64,000 nt of DNA from Pseudarthrobacter phenanthrenivorans (GTDB taxonomy: Bacteria > Actinomycetota > Actinomycetes > Actinomycetales > Micrococcaceae). Below the pieces are notes generated by a model, which ran no database searches, was not told the DNA's origin, and saw nothing but the letters and a program-made list of their open reading frames with translations. Where the stretch lies: contig NZ_JWTB01000027.1 in assembly GCF_000813845.1 (NCBI RefSeq), forward strand, positions 22,084 through 86,083. Direction: 5' to 3'. Both the position numbers and the translations under genes were made by a program. Below, in pieces: positions 1 to 8,886 of the stretch (position 1 is the stretch's first letter; the number at the start of each line of letters is the position of its first letter).

Positions 1-1
1 C

Positions 2-1126
2 CCCGGGTTCAAGCTGAACCTGATCACCACCCCGGACCGGCCCTCCTACATCCAGAAGCTCGAAACCCTGGCCGCTGCCAACAAGCTGCCCGAACTGTTC
101 GACACCGACGCCACGCCTTTCGCCCAGCAACTGGCGAAGCAGGGAAAGATGCTCGACGCCGAGAAGCTGCTGACCACGCTCGGCATCTACGACAAGTACC
201 GCCCAGGAGCCCTGGACTACCAGCGGTTCGATGACGGGTCCCTGTACATGATCCCGTTCCAGTACGAACTGGAGTACGTCTGGTACAACAAGGCACTGCT
301 GGCCAAAGCCGGGGTGTCCGTGCCGAAATCCCTGGACGATATCCCCGCCATGTGCACGGCCCTGCGCAGCGCCGGCATCACACCGATCGCGCTCGACGGC
401 CAGGACCAATGGCCGCTGGAACGCTACGCCGCCTACCAGGCATTCCGTGAGGCGGGGCCGGAGTACGTCCAGAAGCTGAAGAAGGGCGAGGCAAAGTTCA
501 CCGATCCCGCCGGGCAGAAGACCGTCAACTGGCTCGCGGAACTGGGCAAGGCCAAGTGCTTCCAGGACGGGTTCTCCGCCCAGGGCTACTCCGACGCGCA
601 GAACCAGTTCACCTCGGGCCAGGCCGCCATGTACAACATCGGCACCTGGGAACTGCCCAGTCTGGCCACGGACAAGCTCAACCCCGCCGTCCGCGACAAC
701 ATCGACTTCTTCACCCTGCCCACCACGGCCGGCTCGGTGACGGCGGCGAATGAGTTCGTTTCGCCATCGGGGATCGGCATGGCCGTCAACGCCAAGACCT
801 ACGATCCGCTGGTGAGCGACTTCCTTAAGTTCGCCCTGCAGAAGTACCCCGCCGAGTACGCGGCCACCGGGGCGCTCTCCCCCACCACCGACGTCGAAAC
901 CACCGTCCCGGCCAACGCCACCCCGCTGTACCGGAAGGCGCTGGACCAGGCCAAGGACCTCGGTTCCAAGCAGGCCATGCCGTGGGACACCCAGCTGGAT
1001 CCCACCACCAACGGGCGGCTGCAGCAGGAACTCGTCCTGCTGGTGCAGGGCGAAATCACGCCGCAGCAGTTCACGGAGACCATGGACAGCACCATCGCCC
1101 AGAACGCCCCCAAGTTCTTCAAGTAA
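2..1126 (+). CDS. Carbohydrate ABC transporter substrate-binding protein (5' end outside window)
   Basis: The frame is open from base 2, so the signal peptide and N-terminus lie outside the window; 374 residues are visible. The protein looks like a family 1 extracellular solute-binding protein, the lipid-anchored receptor of a CUT1 sugar importer. Characteristic pieces are a WYNKALLAKAGV stretch after the first lobe, a run of ordered beta/alpha segments, and a C-terminal ITPQQFTETMDSTIAQNA helix typical of these proteins. It is followed after 9 bases by two permease genes, as in a standard binding-protein/permease/permease operon. No ATPase gene is present, so a shared MsiK-type ATPase elsewhere is likely, as is usual in actinobacteria. 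The substrate cannot be read from the sequence. Confidence 0.88.
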   Translation, partial: PGFKLNLITTPDRPSYIQKLETLAAANKLPELFDTDATPFAQQLAKQGKMLDAEKLLTTLGIYDKYRPGALDYQRFDDGSLYMIPFQYELEYVWYNKALLAKAGVSVPKSLDDIPAMCTALRSAGITPIALDGQDQWPLERYAAYQAFREAGPEYVQKLKKGEAKFTDPAGQKTVNWLAELGKAKCFQDGFSAQGYSDAQNQFTSGQAAMYNIGTWELPSLATDKLNPAVRDNIDFFTLPTTAGSVTAANEFVSPSGIGMAVNAKTYDPLVSDFLKFALQKYPAEYAATGALSPTTDVETTVPANATPLYRKALDQAKDLGSKQAMPWDTQLDPTTNGRLQQELVLLVQGEITPQQFTETMDSTIAQNAPKFFK

Positions 1127-1135
1127 AGGCCCGCC

Positions 1136-2032
1136 ATGCTTCCCAACAGGATGCTTCCCAACCGGTCCAGGACCTCCGTCCTGGTCTTCCTCCTCCCGCC
1201 GCTGCTGCTGTACGGCGCGGCCGTCCTCTTCCCCATCCTCCAGTCCCTGTTCCTGAGCTTCTTTTCCTGGAACGGCATCAGCGACATGGAATTCGTGGGC
1301 CTGGAGAACTACCTGCGCATGTTCACCGCGGATGACATCTTCTGGCGCGCCTTCCTGAACGCGCTCCTCTACCTGGCCATTTGCCTGGTTCTGCAGCTGG
1401 GCGGCGCGCTGGTGGTGGCCAGCCTGCTCACCTCGCTGCGCCGCGGCCGGGAGCTCATCAAGACCCTCTACCTGCTGCCGGCCGTGATCTCCACGGTGGC
1501 CATCGCCTTCCTCTTCGTCCGGATCTACTCGCTGGAGCCGGTGGGCCTGCTCAACCAGCTGCTGCAGTGGATCGGGCTGGGTAGCCTGGAACGGCCCTGG
1601 CTCTCGGACGTCAACACCGTCCTGGCGGCGGTGTCCGCACCGGAGGGCTGGCGCTTCACCGGGCTGTACATGCTCATCATCTACGCGGCGCTGCTCGCGG
1701 TGCCCAAGGAGCTGGAGGAAGCCGCGGTCCTGGACGGGGCCTCGCGCTGGACCCTGTTCAGCAAGATCCGGTTCCCGTATATCCGGCCCGTGTGGATCAC
1801 CACCACCATCATGGCCACCACCTACGGCCTGCGCGGCTTCGACATCCCGTACCTGATGACCAACGGCGGGCCCGGGCAGTCCTCGGAGCTGCTGACCACC
1901 TACATGTACAAGACGGCCTTCACCAGCACGGACTTCGGCTACGCCAGCACCATCTCGGTGTTCATCGTGGTCGAGTGCCTCGTGGCCGTGGGCCTCATTC
2001 TGTTCCTGCTCAAGCGGAAGGCAGACGCATGA
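1136..2032 (+). CDS. Carbohydrate ABC transporter permease (MalF type)
   Basis: This 298-residue membrane protein is one half of the channel of a CUT1 sugar importer. It has a short cytosolic N-terminus, about six hydrophobic helices, and the conserved EAA loop that contacts the ATPase (EEAAVLDGASRWTLFSKI, about residue 200). The segment TNGGPGQSSELLTTYMYK near the C-terminus is typical of MalF-like permeases. It starts 9 bases after the binding-protein gene, and its stop codon overlaps the next start (ATGA at 2029-2032), so the three genes should be cotranscribed and translationally coupled. Confidence 0.9.
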   Translation: MLPNRMLPNRSRTSVLVFLLPPLLLYGAAVLFPILQSLFLSFFSWNGISDMEFVGLENYLRMFTADDIFWRAFLNALLYLAICLVLQLGGALVVASLLTSLRRGRELIKTLYLLPAVISTVAIAFLFVRIYSLEPVGLLNQLLQWIGLGSLERPWLSDVNTVLAAVSAPEGWRFTGLYMLIIYAALLAVPKELEEAAVLDGASRWTLFSKIRFPYIRPVWITTTIMATTYGLRGFDIPYLMTNGGPGQSSELLTTYMYKTAFTSTDFGYASTISVFIVVECLVAVGLILFLLKRKADA

Positions 2033-2931
2033 TCACCCAGGCAGCCCCGCCAACCCGGCCCGCCGCCGTCGAACCTCCCCTGCGGCCCGTACGCCGCAGG
2101 CGGCGGCCGGACCTGTTCCGGACCCTGTCCCGCGTGCTGGTCATGTTGATCGTGATCGTGCAGGTCTACCCGCTGGCGTGGCTGTTCCTCACCAGCCTGC
2201 GCACCGAGCACGACTTTGCCACCGGCGATCCCTTCGCCCTGCCCGGCGCCCTGACCTGGGAAAACTACGCCAGGGCGTTCGAAACCGGTGACCTGGGCCG
2301 GAACATCCTGAACAGTTTCGTGGTGACCATGGGCGCGAACATCCTCATCGTCCTGCTGGGCATGATGGCCGCCTACGCCATCCAGGTGCTCGGGTTCCGG
2401 CTCAGCAAACTGGTCCGCGGGCTGTTCATGATCGGCATCATCGTCCCGGTCCAGATCGCCCTGGTCCCGCTGTTCATCGACTACTCCGCGGTGAACCTGC
2501 TGGACACGTACCAGTCCATGATCATCCCGCTGGCCGGGTTCTCATTGCCCATGTCGGTGTACCTGTTCTGCTCCTTCTACGAGTACATCCCCAAGGAAAC
2601 CTATGAGGCGGCATCCCTGGACGGCGCCGGCCCCTACCGGATCTTCGGGCTGATCACGCTGCCGCTGTCCCTGAACACCGTGGTCACCGTGGTCCTGGTC
2701 AACAGCATCTTCATCTGGAACGACTTCATCTTCGCCAACACCTTCGTCCTGTCCGAGGAGCTGAAGACCATTCCGCTGGGCCTGCAGAACTACATCGGCG
2801 CCATGGGCAAGGTGGACTGGACCGCCACCTTCGCCGCCGTCTGCGTCACCATCACTCCGCTGCTGCTGGTGTTCCTGGTGCTCAACAAAGCCATGATCCA
2901 GGGCCTGGAAAGCGGGGCGACCAAGGGATGA
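2029..2931 (+). CDS. Carbohydrate ABC transporter permease (MalG type)
   Basis: This 300-residue protein is the second membrane subunit of the same CUT1 importer. An arginine-rich N-terminus (RRRRRPDLFR) precedes the first of about six transmembrane helices. The EAA loop reads YEAASLDGAGPYRIFGLI near residue 190, followed by the NDFIFAN segment common in MalG-like proteins. I chose the ATG that overlaps the upstream stop in an ATGA arrangement; the frame is open further upstream but that part is only the opposite reading of the MalF gene. The stop also overlaps a possible upstream start of the LacI gene. Confidence 0.9.
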   Translation: MITQAAPPTRPAAVEPPLRPVRRRRRPDLFRTLSRVLVMLIVIVQVYPLAWLFLTSLRTEHDFATGDPFALPGALTWENYARAFETGDLGRNILNSFVVTMGANILIVLLGMMAAYAIQVLGFRLSKLVRGLFMIGIIVPVQIALVPLFIDYSAVNLLDTYQSMIIPLAGFSLPMSVYLFCSFYEYIPKETYEAASLDGAGPYRIFGLITLPLSLNTVVTVVLVNSIFIWNDFIFANTFVLSEELKTIPLGLQNYIGAMGKVDWTATFAAVCVTITPLLLVFLVLNKAMIQGLESGATKG

Positions 2932-2972
2932 CGGCCACGGCAGGCGGATATACTCCTGACGGAGGCCAGAAG

Positions 2973-4046
2973 ATGTCAACGGAGAACAAGCCAGGTGAGG
3001 CGGTGCCCGCCGCCCCTGCACCGCGGTTGCCCGAACGGGCCCACCCGGTAACCCTCCGCGAAGTGGCAGAAGCCGCCGGGGTCTCCACGGCCACCGTGTC
3101 CCTGGTGGTCAACAAGAAGAAGAGCGCCCGGATCGCCGAGGAGACGCGGCAGCGCGTCAAGGACGCCATCCGCACCCTGGGGTACCGGCCCAACGCGATG
3201 GCGAAAACACTGGTCAGCGGGACGTCGAAGTTCATCGGGCTGGTGGCCGACGGCGTGGCCACCACCCCCTTCGCCGGCCAGATCATCCACGGCGCACAGG
3301 ACGAGGCCTGGAAGCACGGGTACGCCCTGCTCATCGCCAACACGGAGGGCAACGGCGAACTGGAACAGGACGCCATCAAGATGATGCTCGAGTACAAGGT
3401 CCGTGGCATCCTCTACTCCACCTGGTTCCACCGGCAAACGGACATCCCGGAGCCGCTGCGGGAAGCGGAGTTTGTCCTGGTCAACTGCTTTTCCACCGAG
3501 CCGGGGACCCGGGCGGTTGTTCCGGACGAGGTCCAGGGCGGCCGCTCAGCCACCGACATCCTGCTCCGCAACGGCCACCGGCGGATCGCCTTCATCAACG
3601 CCACCATCCCGGCTCCGGCCAAGGACGGACGCCTGGCCGGCTACCGCGAAGCCCTCGAGGATGCGGGGGTGGCATTCGATCCGGCGCTGGTGATGGAGGC
3701 CTACCCGGACCAGGAGGGCGGCTACGGGGCCACCGCGGAACTCCTCAAGCGCGACGTCAGCGCCGTGTACTGCTACAACGACCGGATGGCCATGGGCCTC
3801 TATGACGGGCTGCGGGAGCGCGGCCTGTCCATCCCGGACGACATGGCCGTGGTGGGCTTCGACAACCAGGAAGTCATCGCCGCCCACCTGCGGCCGCCGC
3901 TGTCCACGGTGTCCCTGCCGCACTACGAGCTGGGCGCCGCCGGGGTGCGGACCCTGCTGGGGATCGATGCTGCTCCGGACGGGCCCGCCAGGATCAACTG
4001 CCCGCCGGTGGAGCGGGCCTCGGTCCGCGCGCCGGCCCGGGCCTGA
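2973..4046 (+). CDS. LacI-family transcriptional regulator
   Basis: This 357-residue repressor has an N-terminal LacI helix-turn-helix (VTLREVAEAAGVSTATVSLV, about residues 26-45), the hinge helix region RPNAMAKTLVSG, and a periplasmic-binding-protein-like effector domain ending in the usual VVGFDN and LSTVSLP blocks. I chose ATG 2973 because GGAGG at 2961-2965 sits 7 bases before it; an alternative ATG at 2928 overlaps the permease stop and would add 15 residues. Being last in the sugar ABC operon, it probably responds to the transported sugar or its phosphate. Its operator would lie upstream of the window. A perfect hairpin follows the stop. Confidence 0.9.
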   Translation: MSTENKPGEAVPAAPAPRLPERAHPVTLREVAEAAGVSTATVSLVVNKKKSARIAEETRQRVKDAIRTLGYRPNAMAKTLVSGTSKFIGLVADGVATTPFAGQIIHGAQDEAWKHGYALLIANTEGNGELEQDAIKMMLEYKVRGILYSTWFHRQTDIPEPLREAEFVLVNCFSTEPGTRAVVPDEVQGGRSATDILLRNGHRRIAFINATIPAPAKDGRLAGYREALEDAGVAFDPALVMEAYPDQEGGYGATAELLKRDVSAVYCYNDRMAMGLYDGLRERGLSIPDDMAVVGFDNQEVIAAHLRPPLSTVSLPHYELGAAGVRTLLGIDAAPDGPARINCPPVERASVRAPARA

Positions 4047-4075
4047 TCCAGGATTCCCCACCATTCGATTGCTCC

Positions 4076-4111
4076 GTACTTGTCGTTTTCGGGTCTGAAA
4101 ACGACAAGTAC
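4076..4111. terminator. Perfect 15-bp hairpin between convergent genes
   Basis: GTACTTGTCGTTTTC at 4076-4090 pairs perfectly with GAAAACGACAAGTAC at 4097-4111 around a 6-base GGGTCT loop. It lies between the convergent LacI and ribokinase genes, which fits a bidirectional terminator. The A/T-rich inner stem is unlike the surrounding high-GC sequence. Confidence 0.7.
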
Positions 4112-4126
4112 TCAGCAGTCGATGGG

Positions 4127-5089
4127 TTATTGAATGCGGAGGCGCCGTTCGACGTCGGCCGTGTCGGGGTACGCCGCCTGCGTGCCTTTGCGGGTGGTGG
4201 CCAGCGCGGCAGCCACGGAGGCGAAAGCTGCGGCGTCGGCGAGCGCATCGCCCGCGGCCAGGCGCACGGCCACCGCTCCGGTGAAGGCGTCGCCTGCTCC
4301 GGTGGTGTCCACGGCGTCCACCCGGGTGGGCTGGATCCGGGCCACGCGGGAGCCATCTGCTGCCAGGGAATCCAGCACCACGGACCCGTGCGAACCCAAA
4401 GTCAGCAGGACCTGCTGGATACCGTGGCCGGCGAACCGCCCACGCACCGCGTCCCACTCCTCATCGGGGGCGTCCGCGCCGGGTATCTCCGACCCCAAAA
4501 ACAGCGCTGCCTCGTGGGCGTTGACCAGCAGCACATCCGCCAACCCGGCCAGGGCTGGCGGGATCTCCGCGTACGGCGAGAGATTCAGCAAAACTGTGGC
4601 ACCGGCGTCGTGCCCTGCCTGCGCCGCCGCCAGCACGGTCTCCATGGCCACCTCGAGGCAGAGGCTTACGACGGCGGCCCCCTCCAGCACGTCCGACGCC
4701 CCGGCGACGTCCGCCGGGGACAGGGTGCCGTTGGCGCCGGCGGAAATGATGATGTTGTTCTCGCCCCGCGCGTCCACGGCGATCACGGCCACCCCGGTGG
4801 GTTCGCTGGAGGTGCGCACATGGCTGACGTCCACGCCGGCCCCGGCCACCGAGGCCTCGAGCATGTTGCCGTTGGCGTCCTCCCCCACGGCGCCCACCAG
4901 GCTGACGTGGCCGCCCAGCCGGGCGGCGGCCACGGCCTGGTTGGCGCTCTTGCCGCCGGGATTCACCGCGAACCCGTTGCCCTGGACGGTTTCACCGGGC
5001 TGCGGGAGGCGGTCGCAGTAGATGGTGAGGTCGGCGTTGAGCGAGCCGACGACGACGATCCGGCCTGAAGCGGCAGCCGCGGCACTCAT
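4127..5089 (-). CDS. rbsK: Ribokinase (PfkB family)
   Basis: This 320-residue cytosolic kinase should phosphorylate ribose to ribose 5-phosphate with ATP. The N-terminal PfkB signature region is present (NPGGKSANQAVAAARLGG, about residues 43-60), as is the C-terminal signature DTTGAGDAF, whose Asp is the catalytic base and whose Gly-Ala-Gly forms the anion hole. The start GSLNADL is typical of ribokinases rather than fructokinases. It is the last gene of a minus-strand operon with an MFS carrier (ATGA overlap at 5086-5089) and a nucleoside hydrolase, whose ribose product it would consume. Another PfkB sugar kinase is possible, but the context favours ribose. Confidence 0.88.
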   Translation of the reverse strand: MSAAAAASGRIVVVGSLNADLTIYCDRLPQPGETVQGNGFAVNPGGKSANQAVAAARLGGHVSLVGAVGEDANGNMLEASVAGAGVDVSHVRTSSEPTGVAVIAVDARGENNIIISAGANGTLSPADVAGASDVLEGAAVVSLCLEVAMETVLAAAQAGHDAGATVLLNLSPYAEIPPALAGLADVLLVNAHEAALFLGSEIPGADAPDEEWDAVRGRFAGHGIQQVLLTLGSHGSVVLDSLAADGSRVARIQPTRVDAVDTTGAGDAFTGAVAVRLAAGDALADAAAFASVAAALATTRKGTQAAYPDTADVERRLRIQ

Positions 5090-6513
5090 GGGGCTACCTC
5101 GGCCTCAACCGGCTTGGGGATCAGCAGCGACGCTGCGAAGGCGGCGACGGTCAGTGCCAGGCCGACCACCACGACGGTCAGGTAGGACGCCTTGGCATCG
5201 CCCAGTGCCGACGTCGCCACCAGCACGGCGGGCAGGATCAGGAAGCTGAGGCCAGCGCCGAGGTTGAACGCGCCGGCGTTCATGCCGGGCAGGAAGCCGG
5301 GGTTGCCGGCGGGCGAGAGGACAACGCCCAGTCCGTTGAGCATAATGTTGACCGTACCGGCGTACATGATGCCCAGCAAGACCGTGCCGGCGATCATCAG
5401 CGGCAGGCTGTTCAGGCCCAGGAACGCGATCACCGCGAGCGCCGCGATGCTGCCCAGGAGTCCGATGCGGAGCACCTTCGTGTACCCGAGGACGGGCGCC
5501 AGCTTTCCGCTGAGCGGGCCCACCAGCCAGCCGAGCAGGGCGTACGGGGTGAGGATGATCAGCGACATTTCGGTGGGGCCTACACCGAAACCGGGGGCCG
5601 CGGCCTGGACGTAGGCCGGGACGATGCCGTTGATGACCGCGAAAATGCCGGTCATGGTCAGCGTAGTGGTCAGCAGCGGCGCCCAGGTGGAGCGCTGGCG
5701 CAGGTGCACGGTTTCCACCATGGGCTGTGCGGCGCGCTGTTCGGTGCGCCAGAAGGCGAAGAACGCGACGGCGGATACCAGGACCAGCGCCAGGCTCAGC
5801 AGCAGCGTGCCGGAGGAGAAGCCGGCCACCAGCTTGGAGCCTTCGTTCAGGGCGGTCAGCAGTGCGCCGACGGCCACCACGATGAAGGACACGCCCAGCC
5901 AGTCCATCCGCGTACCCGCTGCGGGCCTGCTTTCGGAGGCGAGGAAGACGACGAGGGCCGTTGCGGCGGCGGCCAGGACCACCATCAGCCAGAAAATGCT
6001 GCGGAAGCCGTAGTGCTCGGCGAAGTAGCCGCCCACGAAGGAGTCAACGCCGGCCACTCCGCCGTTGACCGCGGTGATGAGGCCCATGAGGGTGCCGTAT
6101 TTGCGGGGGTTGCTGACGGCGGAGCGCAGCATGATCAGGCAGAGCGGCACGGTGGGTCCACTGACGCCCTGGATGATGCGGCCCACGAAGAGCCAGGTGA
6201 CGTCGGGAGCGAGGGCCGCGATCACGGACCCCAAGGCCATGAGCACCATCATGCCCACCAGGACCTTCTTGCGGCCCACGATGTCGCTCAGGCGGGGCAG
6301 GAACAGGGAAAACAGTGCGGCGGCGGTGAAGAACCAGGTCTGCGAGAGGCCGATGACGGCCTGGTCAGTCTTCAGTTCCTCGCCCATGGTCACCAGGGCG
6401 GGGCTAAGCATGGAGGCGTTGAGCTGGAAGGCCACGCAGGCGGCCAGCAGGGCGGTCATCAGAGCGGCGGTGTTGCCGCGGGCCGTCTTGGTTCCGGTCA
6501 GGGTGGCAGTCAT
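5086..6513 (-). CDS. MFS transporter, probable nucleoside or ribose uptake
   Basis: This 475-residue protein has the hydrophobicity of a major facilitator with 12 or more transmembrane helices. The loop between helices 2 and 3 carries the MFS motif as DIVGRKKVLVG (about residues 78-88), and the RIIQG segment of helix 4 resembles DHA2-type carriers with 14 helices. It sits between a nucleoside hydrolase (immediately upstream) and ribokinase (ATGA overlap), so uptake of ribonucleosides or ribose is the most economical role. That substrate is inferred from context; by sequence alone it could be taken for a drug-efflux carrier. Confidence 0.85.
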   Translation of the reverse strand: MTATLTGTKTARGNTAALMTALLAACVAFQLNASMLSPALVTMGEELKTDQAVIGLSQTWFFTAAALFSLFLPRLSDIVGRKKVLVGMMVLMALGSVIAALAPDVTWLFVGRIIQGVSGPTVPLCLIMLRSAVSNPRKYGTLMGLITAVNGGVAGVDSFVGGYFAEHYGFRSIFWLMVVLAAAATALVVFLASESRPAAGTRMDWLGVSFIVVAVGALLTALNEGSKLVAGFSSGTLLLSLALVLVSAVAFFAFWRTEQRAAQPMVETVHLRQRSTWAPLLTTTLTMTGIFAVINGIVPAYVQAAAPGFGVGPTEMSLIILTPYALLGWLVGPLSGKLAPVLGYTKVLRIGLLGSIAALAVIAFLGLNSLPLMIAGTVLLGIMYAGTVNIMLNGLGVVLSPAGNPGFLPGMNAGAFNLGAGLSFLILPAVLVATSALGDAKASYLTVVVVGLALTVAAFAASLLIPKPVEAEVAP

Positions 6514-7680
6514 TTACTTGACCCCTCCGGCGGTGAGGGAGGCAGCTTGGCTAAGTCCGACGTCGGACGCCTTGCCCAAGGTACGGTCCGCACCGTGGCG
6601 CGGGCCGCCGTCGTCCACTGTGGTATTCGCGCCCGGCTCGCCGATGCGCTCCAGGGCGTCGGTGACCAGGTCCCAGAACCGTGCGTGGTCCAGGTCCACG
6701 GCCACGCTGGTGTGGCAGTCGGCCGGGGCGGGCGCACGGAAGTCCGCGACGGTCATGCCCAGGGTGAGGGTGCCCTGCAGCTCGATGTTCACGGGCACTT
6801 TGCGGGTGCTGACGATGCTGGGGTCGATGACATAGGCAACGGCGCAGGGATCGTGCACCGGCGGGTAGTCGAAGCCCTGCGCGTCCTTGTAGGTGTGGGC
6901 GAAGAAGTCCATCAGCTCGGTAACGAACTTCGCGGGCGTGGTGCCGATGGCGGCGATTTTTTCCACCACGTCCGGGGTGGCCAGCGCCTGGTGCGTGAGG
7001 TCCAGGCCCACCATGACCACCGGCCACTTCTCGTTGAAGACGATGTGGGCGGCCTCGGGGTCGATGATGATGTTGAACTCGGCCACGGCGCTCCAGTTGC
7101 CCACGTGGTAGCCGCCGCCCATGAGGACCACTTCCTTCACGCGTTCCACAATGCGCGGTTCCTTGCGGGCGGCCATGGCGATGTTGGTCAGGCCGGCGGT
7201 GGGCACCAGGGTGACGGTGCCGGGCTCGTGGGCCATGACGGTGTCGATGATGAGGTCGACGGCGTGGCGCGGGTCCAGCTCGATGGTGGACTGGGGCAGG
7301 GCGGGGCCGTCCATGCCGGACTCGCCGTGGATGTCCGGTGCGGTTTCGATGCTGCGGACCAGCGGGCGGGGGCAGCCGGCAGCGAAGGGGACGCCGGTGA
7401 TGCCGGCGATAGTGCCGACGGCGAGGGCGTTGCGGGTGACTTTTTCGAGCGTCTGGTTGCCCACTACCGTGGTGACGGCCAGCAGGTCGATGGTGGGGTT
7501 GCCGTGCGCCAGCAGCAGGGCCACGGCGTCATCGTGGCCGGGGTCGCAGTCCAGGATGATCTTCCTGCGCTCCGTTGGATTCGTCCGGGGCTGGTGCTCT
7601 TGGGGCTTTGGTTCCACGATGGTGCTCCACGTCATTGGGGCCTGCCGGGGCAGGGGTTTGAGTATTCCGGGAGTGATCAT
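6514..7680 (-). CDS. Nucleoside hydrolase (inosine/uridine-preferring type)
   Basis: The enzyme should cleave the N-glycosidic bond of ribonucleosides to free base and ribose. The calcium-binding Asp cluster is intact (DCDPGHDDAVALLLA, near residue 45), as are the later AEFNIIIDPEAA and HDPCAVAYVIDP segments that supply the Asn, His and Asp ligands. At 388 residues it is longer than the usual 310-320; about 40 extra residues lie before the catalytic core. ATG 7680 has no clear ribosome site, so the true start may be ATG 7635 or an inner GTG. First gene of the operon, directly upstream of the MFS gene, and downstream of paired LacI-type operators. Confidence 0.88.
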   Translation of the reverse strand: MITPGILKPLPRQAPMTWSTIVEPKPQEHQPRTNPTERRKIILDCDPGHDDAVALLLAHGNPTIDLLAVTTVVGNQTLEKVTRNALAVGTIAGITGVPFAAGCPRPLVRSIETAPDIHGESGMDGPALPQSTIELDPRHAVDLIIDTVMAHEPGTVTLVPTAGLTNIAMAARKEPRIVERVKEVVLMGGGYHVGNWSAVAEFNIIIDPEAAHIVFNEKWPVVMVGLDLTHQALATPDVVEKIAAIGTTPAKFVTELMDFFAHTYKDAQGFDYPPVHDPCAVAYVIDPSIVSTRKVPVNIELQGTLTLGMTVADFRAPAPADCHTSVAVDLDHARFWDLVTDALERIGEPGANTTVDDGGPRHGADRTLGKASDVGLSQAASLTAGGVK

Positions 7681-7701
7681 GGCAGGGTTTTGTGGCCTGC
7701 G

Positions 7702-7713
7702 TCAAACGCTTAA
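7702..7713. promoter_or_regulatory. LacI-type operator, copy 1
   Basis: TCAAACGCTTAA is a near-palindrome around a central CG, the form typical of LacI-family operators. It shares 11 of 12 bases with copy 2, whose centre is 35 bp away. It lies 22 bases upstream of the nucleoside hydrolase start and in front of the divergent LacI gene, so it probably controls the salvage operon. Confidence 0.6.
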
Positions 7714-7736
7714 CGTGAGTTCGGCATTTGCCCACG

Positions 7737-7748
7737 TCAAACGCTTGA
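7737..7748. promoter_or_regulatory. LacI-type operator, copy 2
   Basis: TCAAACGCTTGA is symmetric at 10 of 12 positions around a central CG. The flanking bases CGTCAAACGCTT are identical to copy 1. It is 45 bases upstream of the lacI-type gene at 7794 and is likely used for autoregulation together with copy 1. Confidence 0.6.
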
Positions 7749-7793
7749 TGCGCTGGGCCTTCTGGTGTGCGCTCCGGCCGATAGGATCGATGT

Positions 7794-8840
7794 ATGGAAT
7801 CCGGGGAACAGGTGCAGCAGCGGGGCAGGCCGCGGCGGGTGACGGCGGCGATGGTCGCGGCACGGGCCGGCGTTTCCGTGGCAACCGTGTCGCTGGTGGC
7901 CAACGGCAAGACGGCCGGCCGGGTGTCCGAGGACAACATTTCCCGGGTGCGGGACGCTATCGCCGAGCTGGGCTACGTGGTGGACGGAATCGGCAGCTCG
8001 CTGGCCAAGGGCGTCAGCTCCATCGTGATCCTGGTGGCACCGGACATTTCCAACCCGTTCTTTGCGAAGGTGATCGGCGGGGTGCGGGAGTCCCTGGGTC
8101 CGCAGTACCAGCTGCTGCTGTCCGTCACCGATTCCGGCGAGTTCCCCAAGGCGGACGACGTTCGGAAGCTGATGTCCCTGCGACCCGCAGGCCTTTTAGT
8201 TGATGCGCCGAACGCCGGCTTCCTGGCAGACCTCTCCGTGGCCGGACCTTTGGTTCTACTGGACGCCCCCGGGCTGGAATCGCTTGCCCCGGCCGTGAAC
8301 CTTGACGTGGCCCAGGGTGCGCGGGAGCTGGCAGCCCACCTGGCGGACGCGGGCCACCGGCGTGTGGCCTACCTGGACAGCGTCACGGGAACGGAGACGT
8401 TCACCATCCGCCGCGAGGCGTTCCTGGCGGCGGCCGTGGAGCGCGGCATGACAGTGGATCCGGAGCATATCCCCGCCACCACCATCGACGTCGGTGACGC
8501 GGCGGCTGCCTTCGCCGCAGCCTGGCCGGGATGGCAGCGCGAGGGGGTGACCGCCGTCGTCTGTGCCACGGACACCCACGCTTACGGTGTGCTGCAGGAG
8601 GCACGCGTGGAGGGGGTGCGGATTCCGGAGGAGCTGGCGGTGGCGGGCTTCGACGACCTGCCCTACTCGGCCACCAGCAGCCCGGGCCTGACCAGCGTCC
8701 ACCTGCCCGCGGCCCTGCTGGGCCTCAAGGCCGGGGAGCAGCTGCGCCGGCTGATGGAGGGGCAGCCGCTGGAGCAGGAGGAGCTCGTTTTGGAGAGCTC
8801 GCTGGTGGTGCGCGGCTCCACCTCGGCCGCCGCAACTTAA
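7794..8840 (+). CDS. LacI-family regulator, probable repressor of nucleoside salvage
   Basis: This 348-residue protein has the LacI helix-turn-helix (MVAARAGVSVATVSLVANGK, about residues 20-39) followed by a ligand-binding domain with the VAGFDDLPYS and LTSVHLP blocks. It is divergent from the nucleoside hydrolase operon. Two TCAAACGCTT operators lie in the 113-base shared promoter region, so it very likely represses that operon and itself, with ribose, a nucleoside or ribose 5-phosphate as possible inducer (inferred). Relative to many LacI proteins the hinge is short and reads GYVVDGIGSSLAKG, without the usual RPNxxARxL motif. Confidence 0.88.
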   Translation: MESGEQVQQRGRPRRVTAAMVAARAGVSVATVSLVANGKTAGRVSEDNISRVRDAIAELGYVVDGIGSSLAKGVSSIVILVAPDISNPFFAKVIGGVRESLGPQYQLLLSVTDSGEFPKADDVRKLMSLRPAGLLVDAPNAGFLADLSVAGPLVLLDAPGLESLAPAVNLDVAQGARELAAHLADAGHRRVAYLDSVTGTETFTIRREAFLAAAVERGMTVDPEHIPATTIDVGDAAAAFAAAWPGWQREGVTAVVCATDTHAYGVLQEARVEGVRIPEELAVAGFDDLPYSATSSPGLTSVHLPAALLGLKAGEQLRRLMEGQPLEQEELVLESSLVVRGSTSAAAT

Positions 8841-8886
8841 ACGTGCGCGACGGCTTCCTGTCGGACCCCGGCCGTAAGCTGGGACC

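Noticed and set aside
5704..7713. A 669-codon plus-strand open frame over the MFS and nucleoside hydrolase genes
   Set aside because: The nucleoside hydrolase and MFS motifs are on the minus strand; the antisense product is Gly/His-rich noise.
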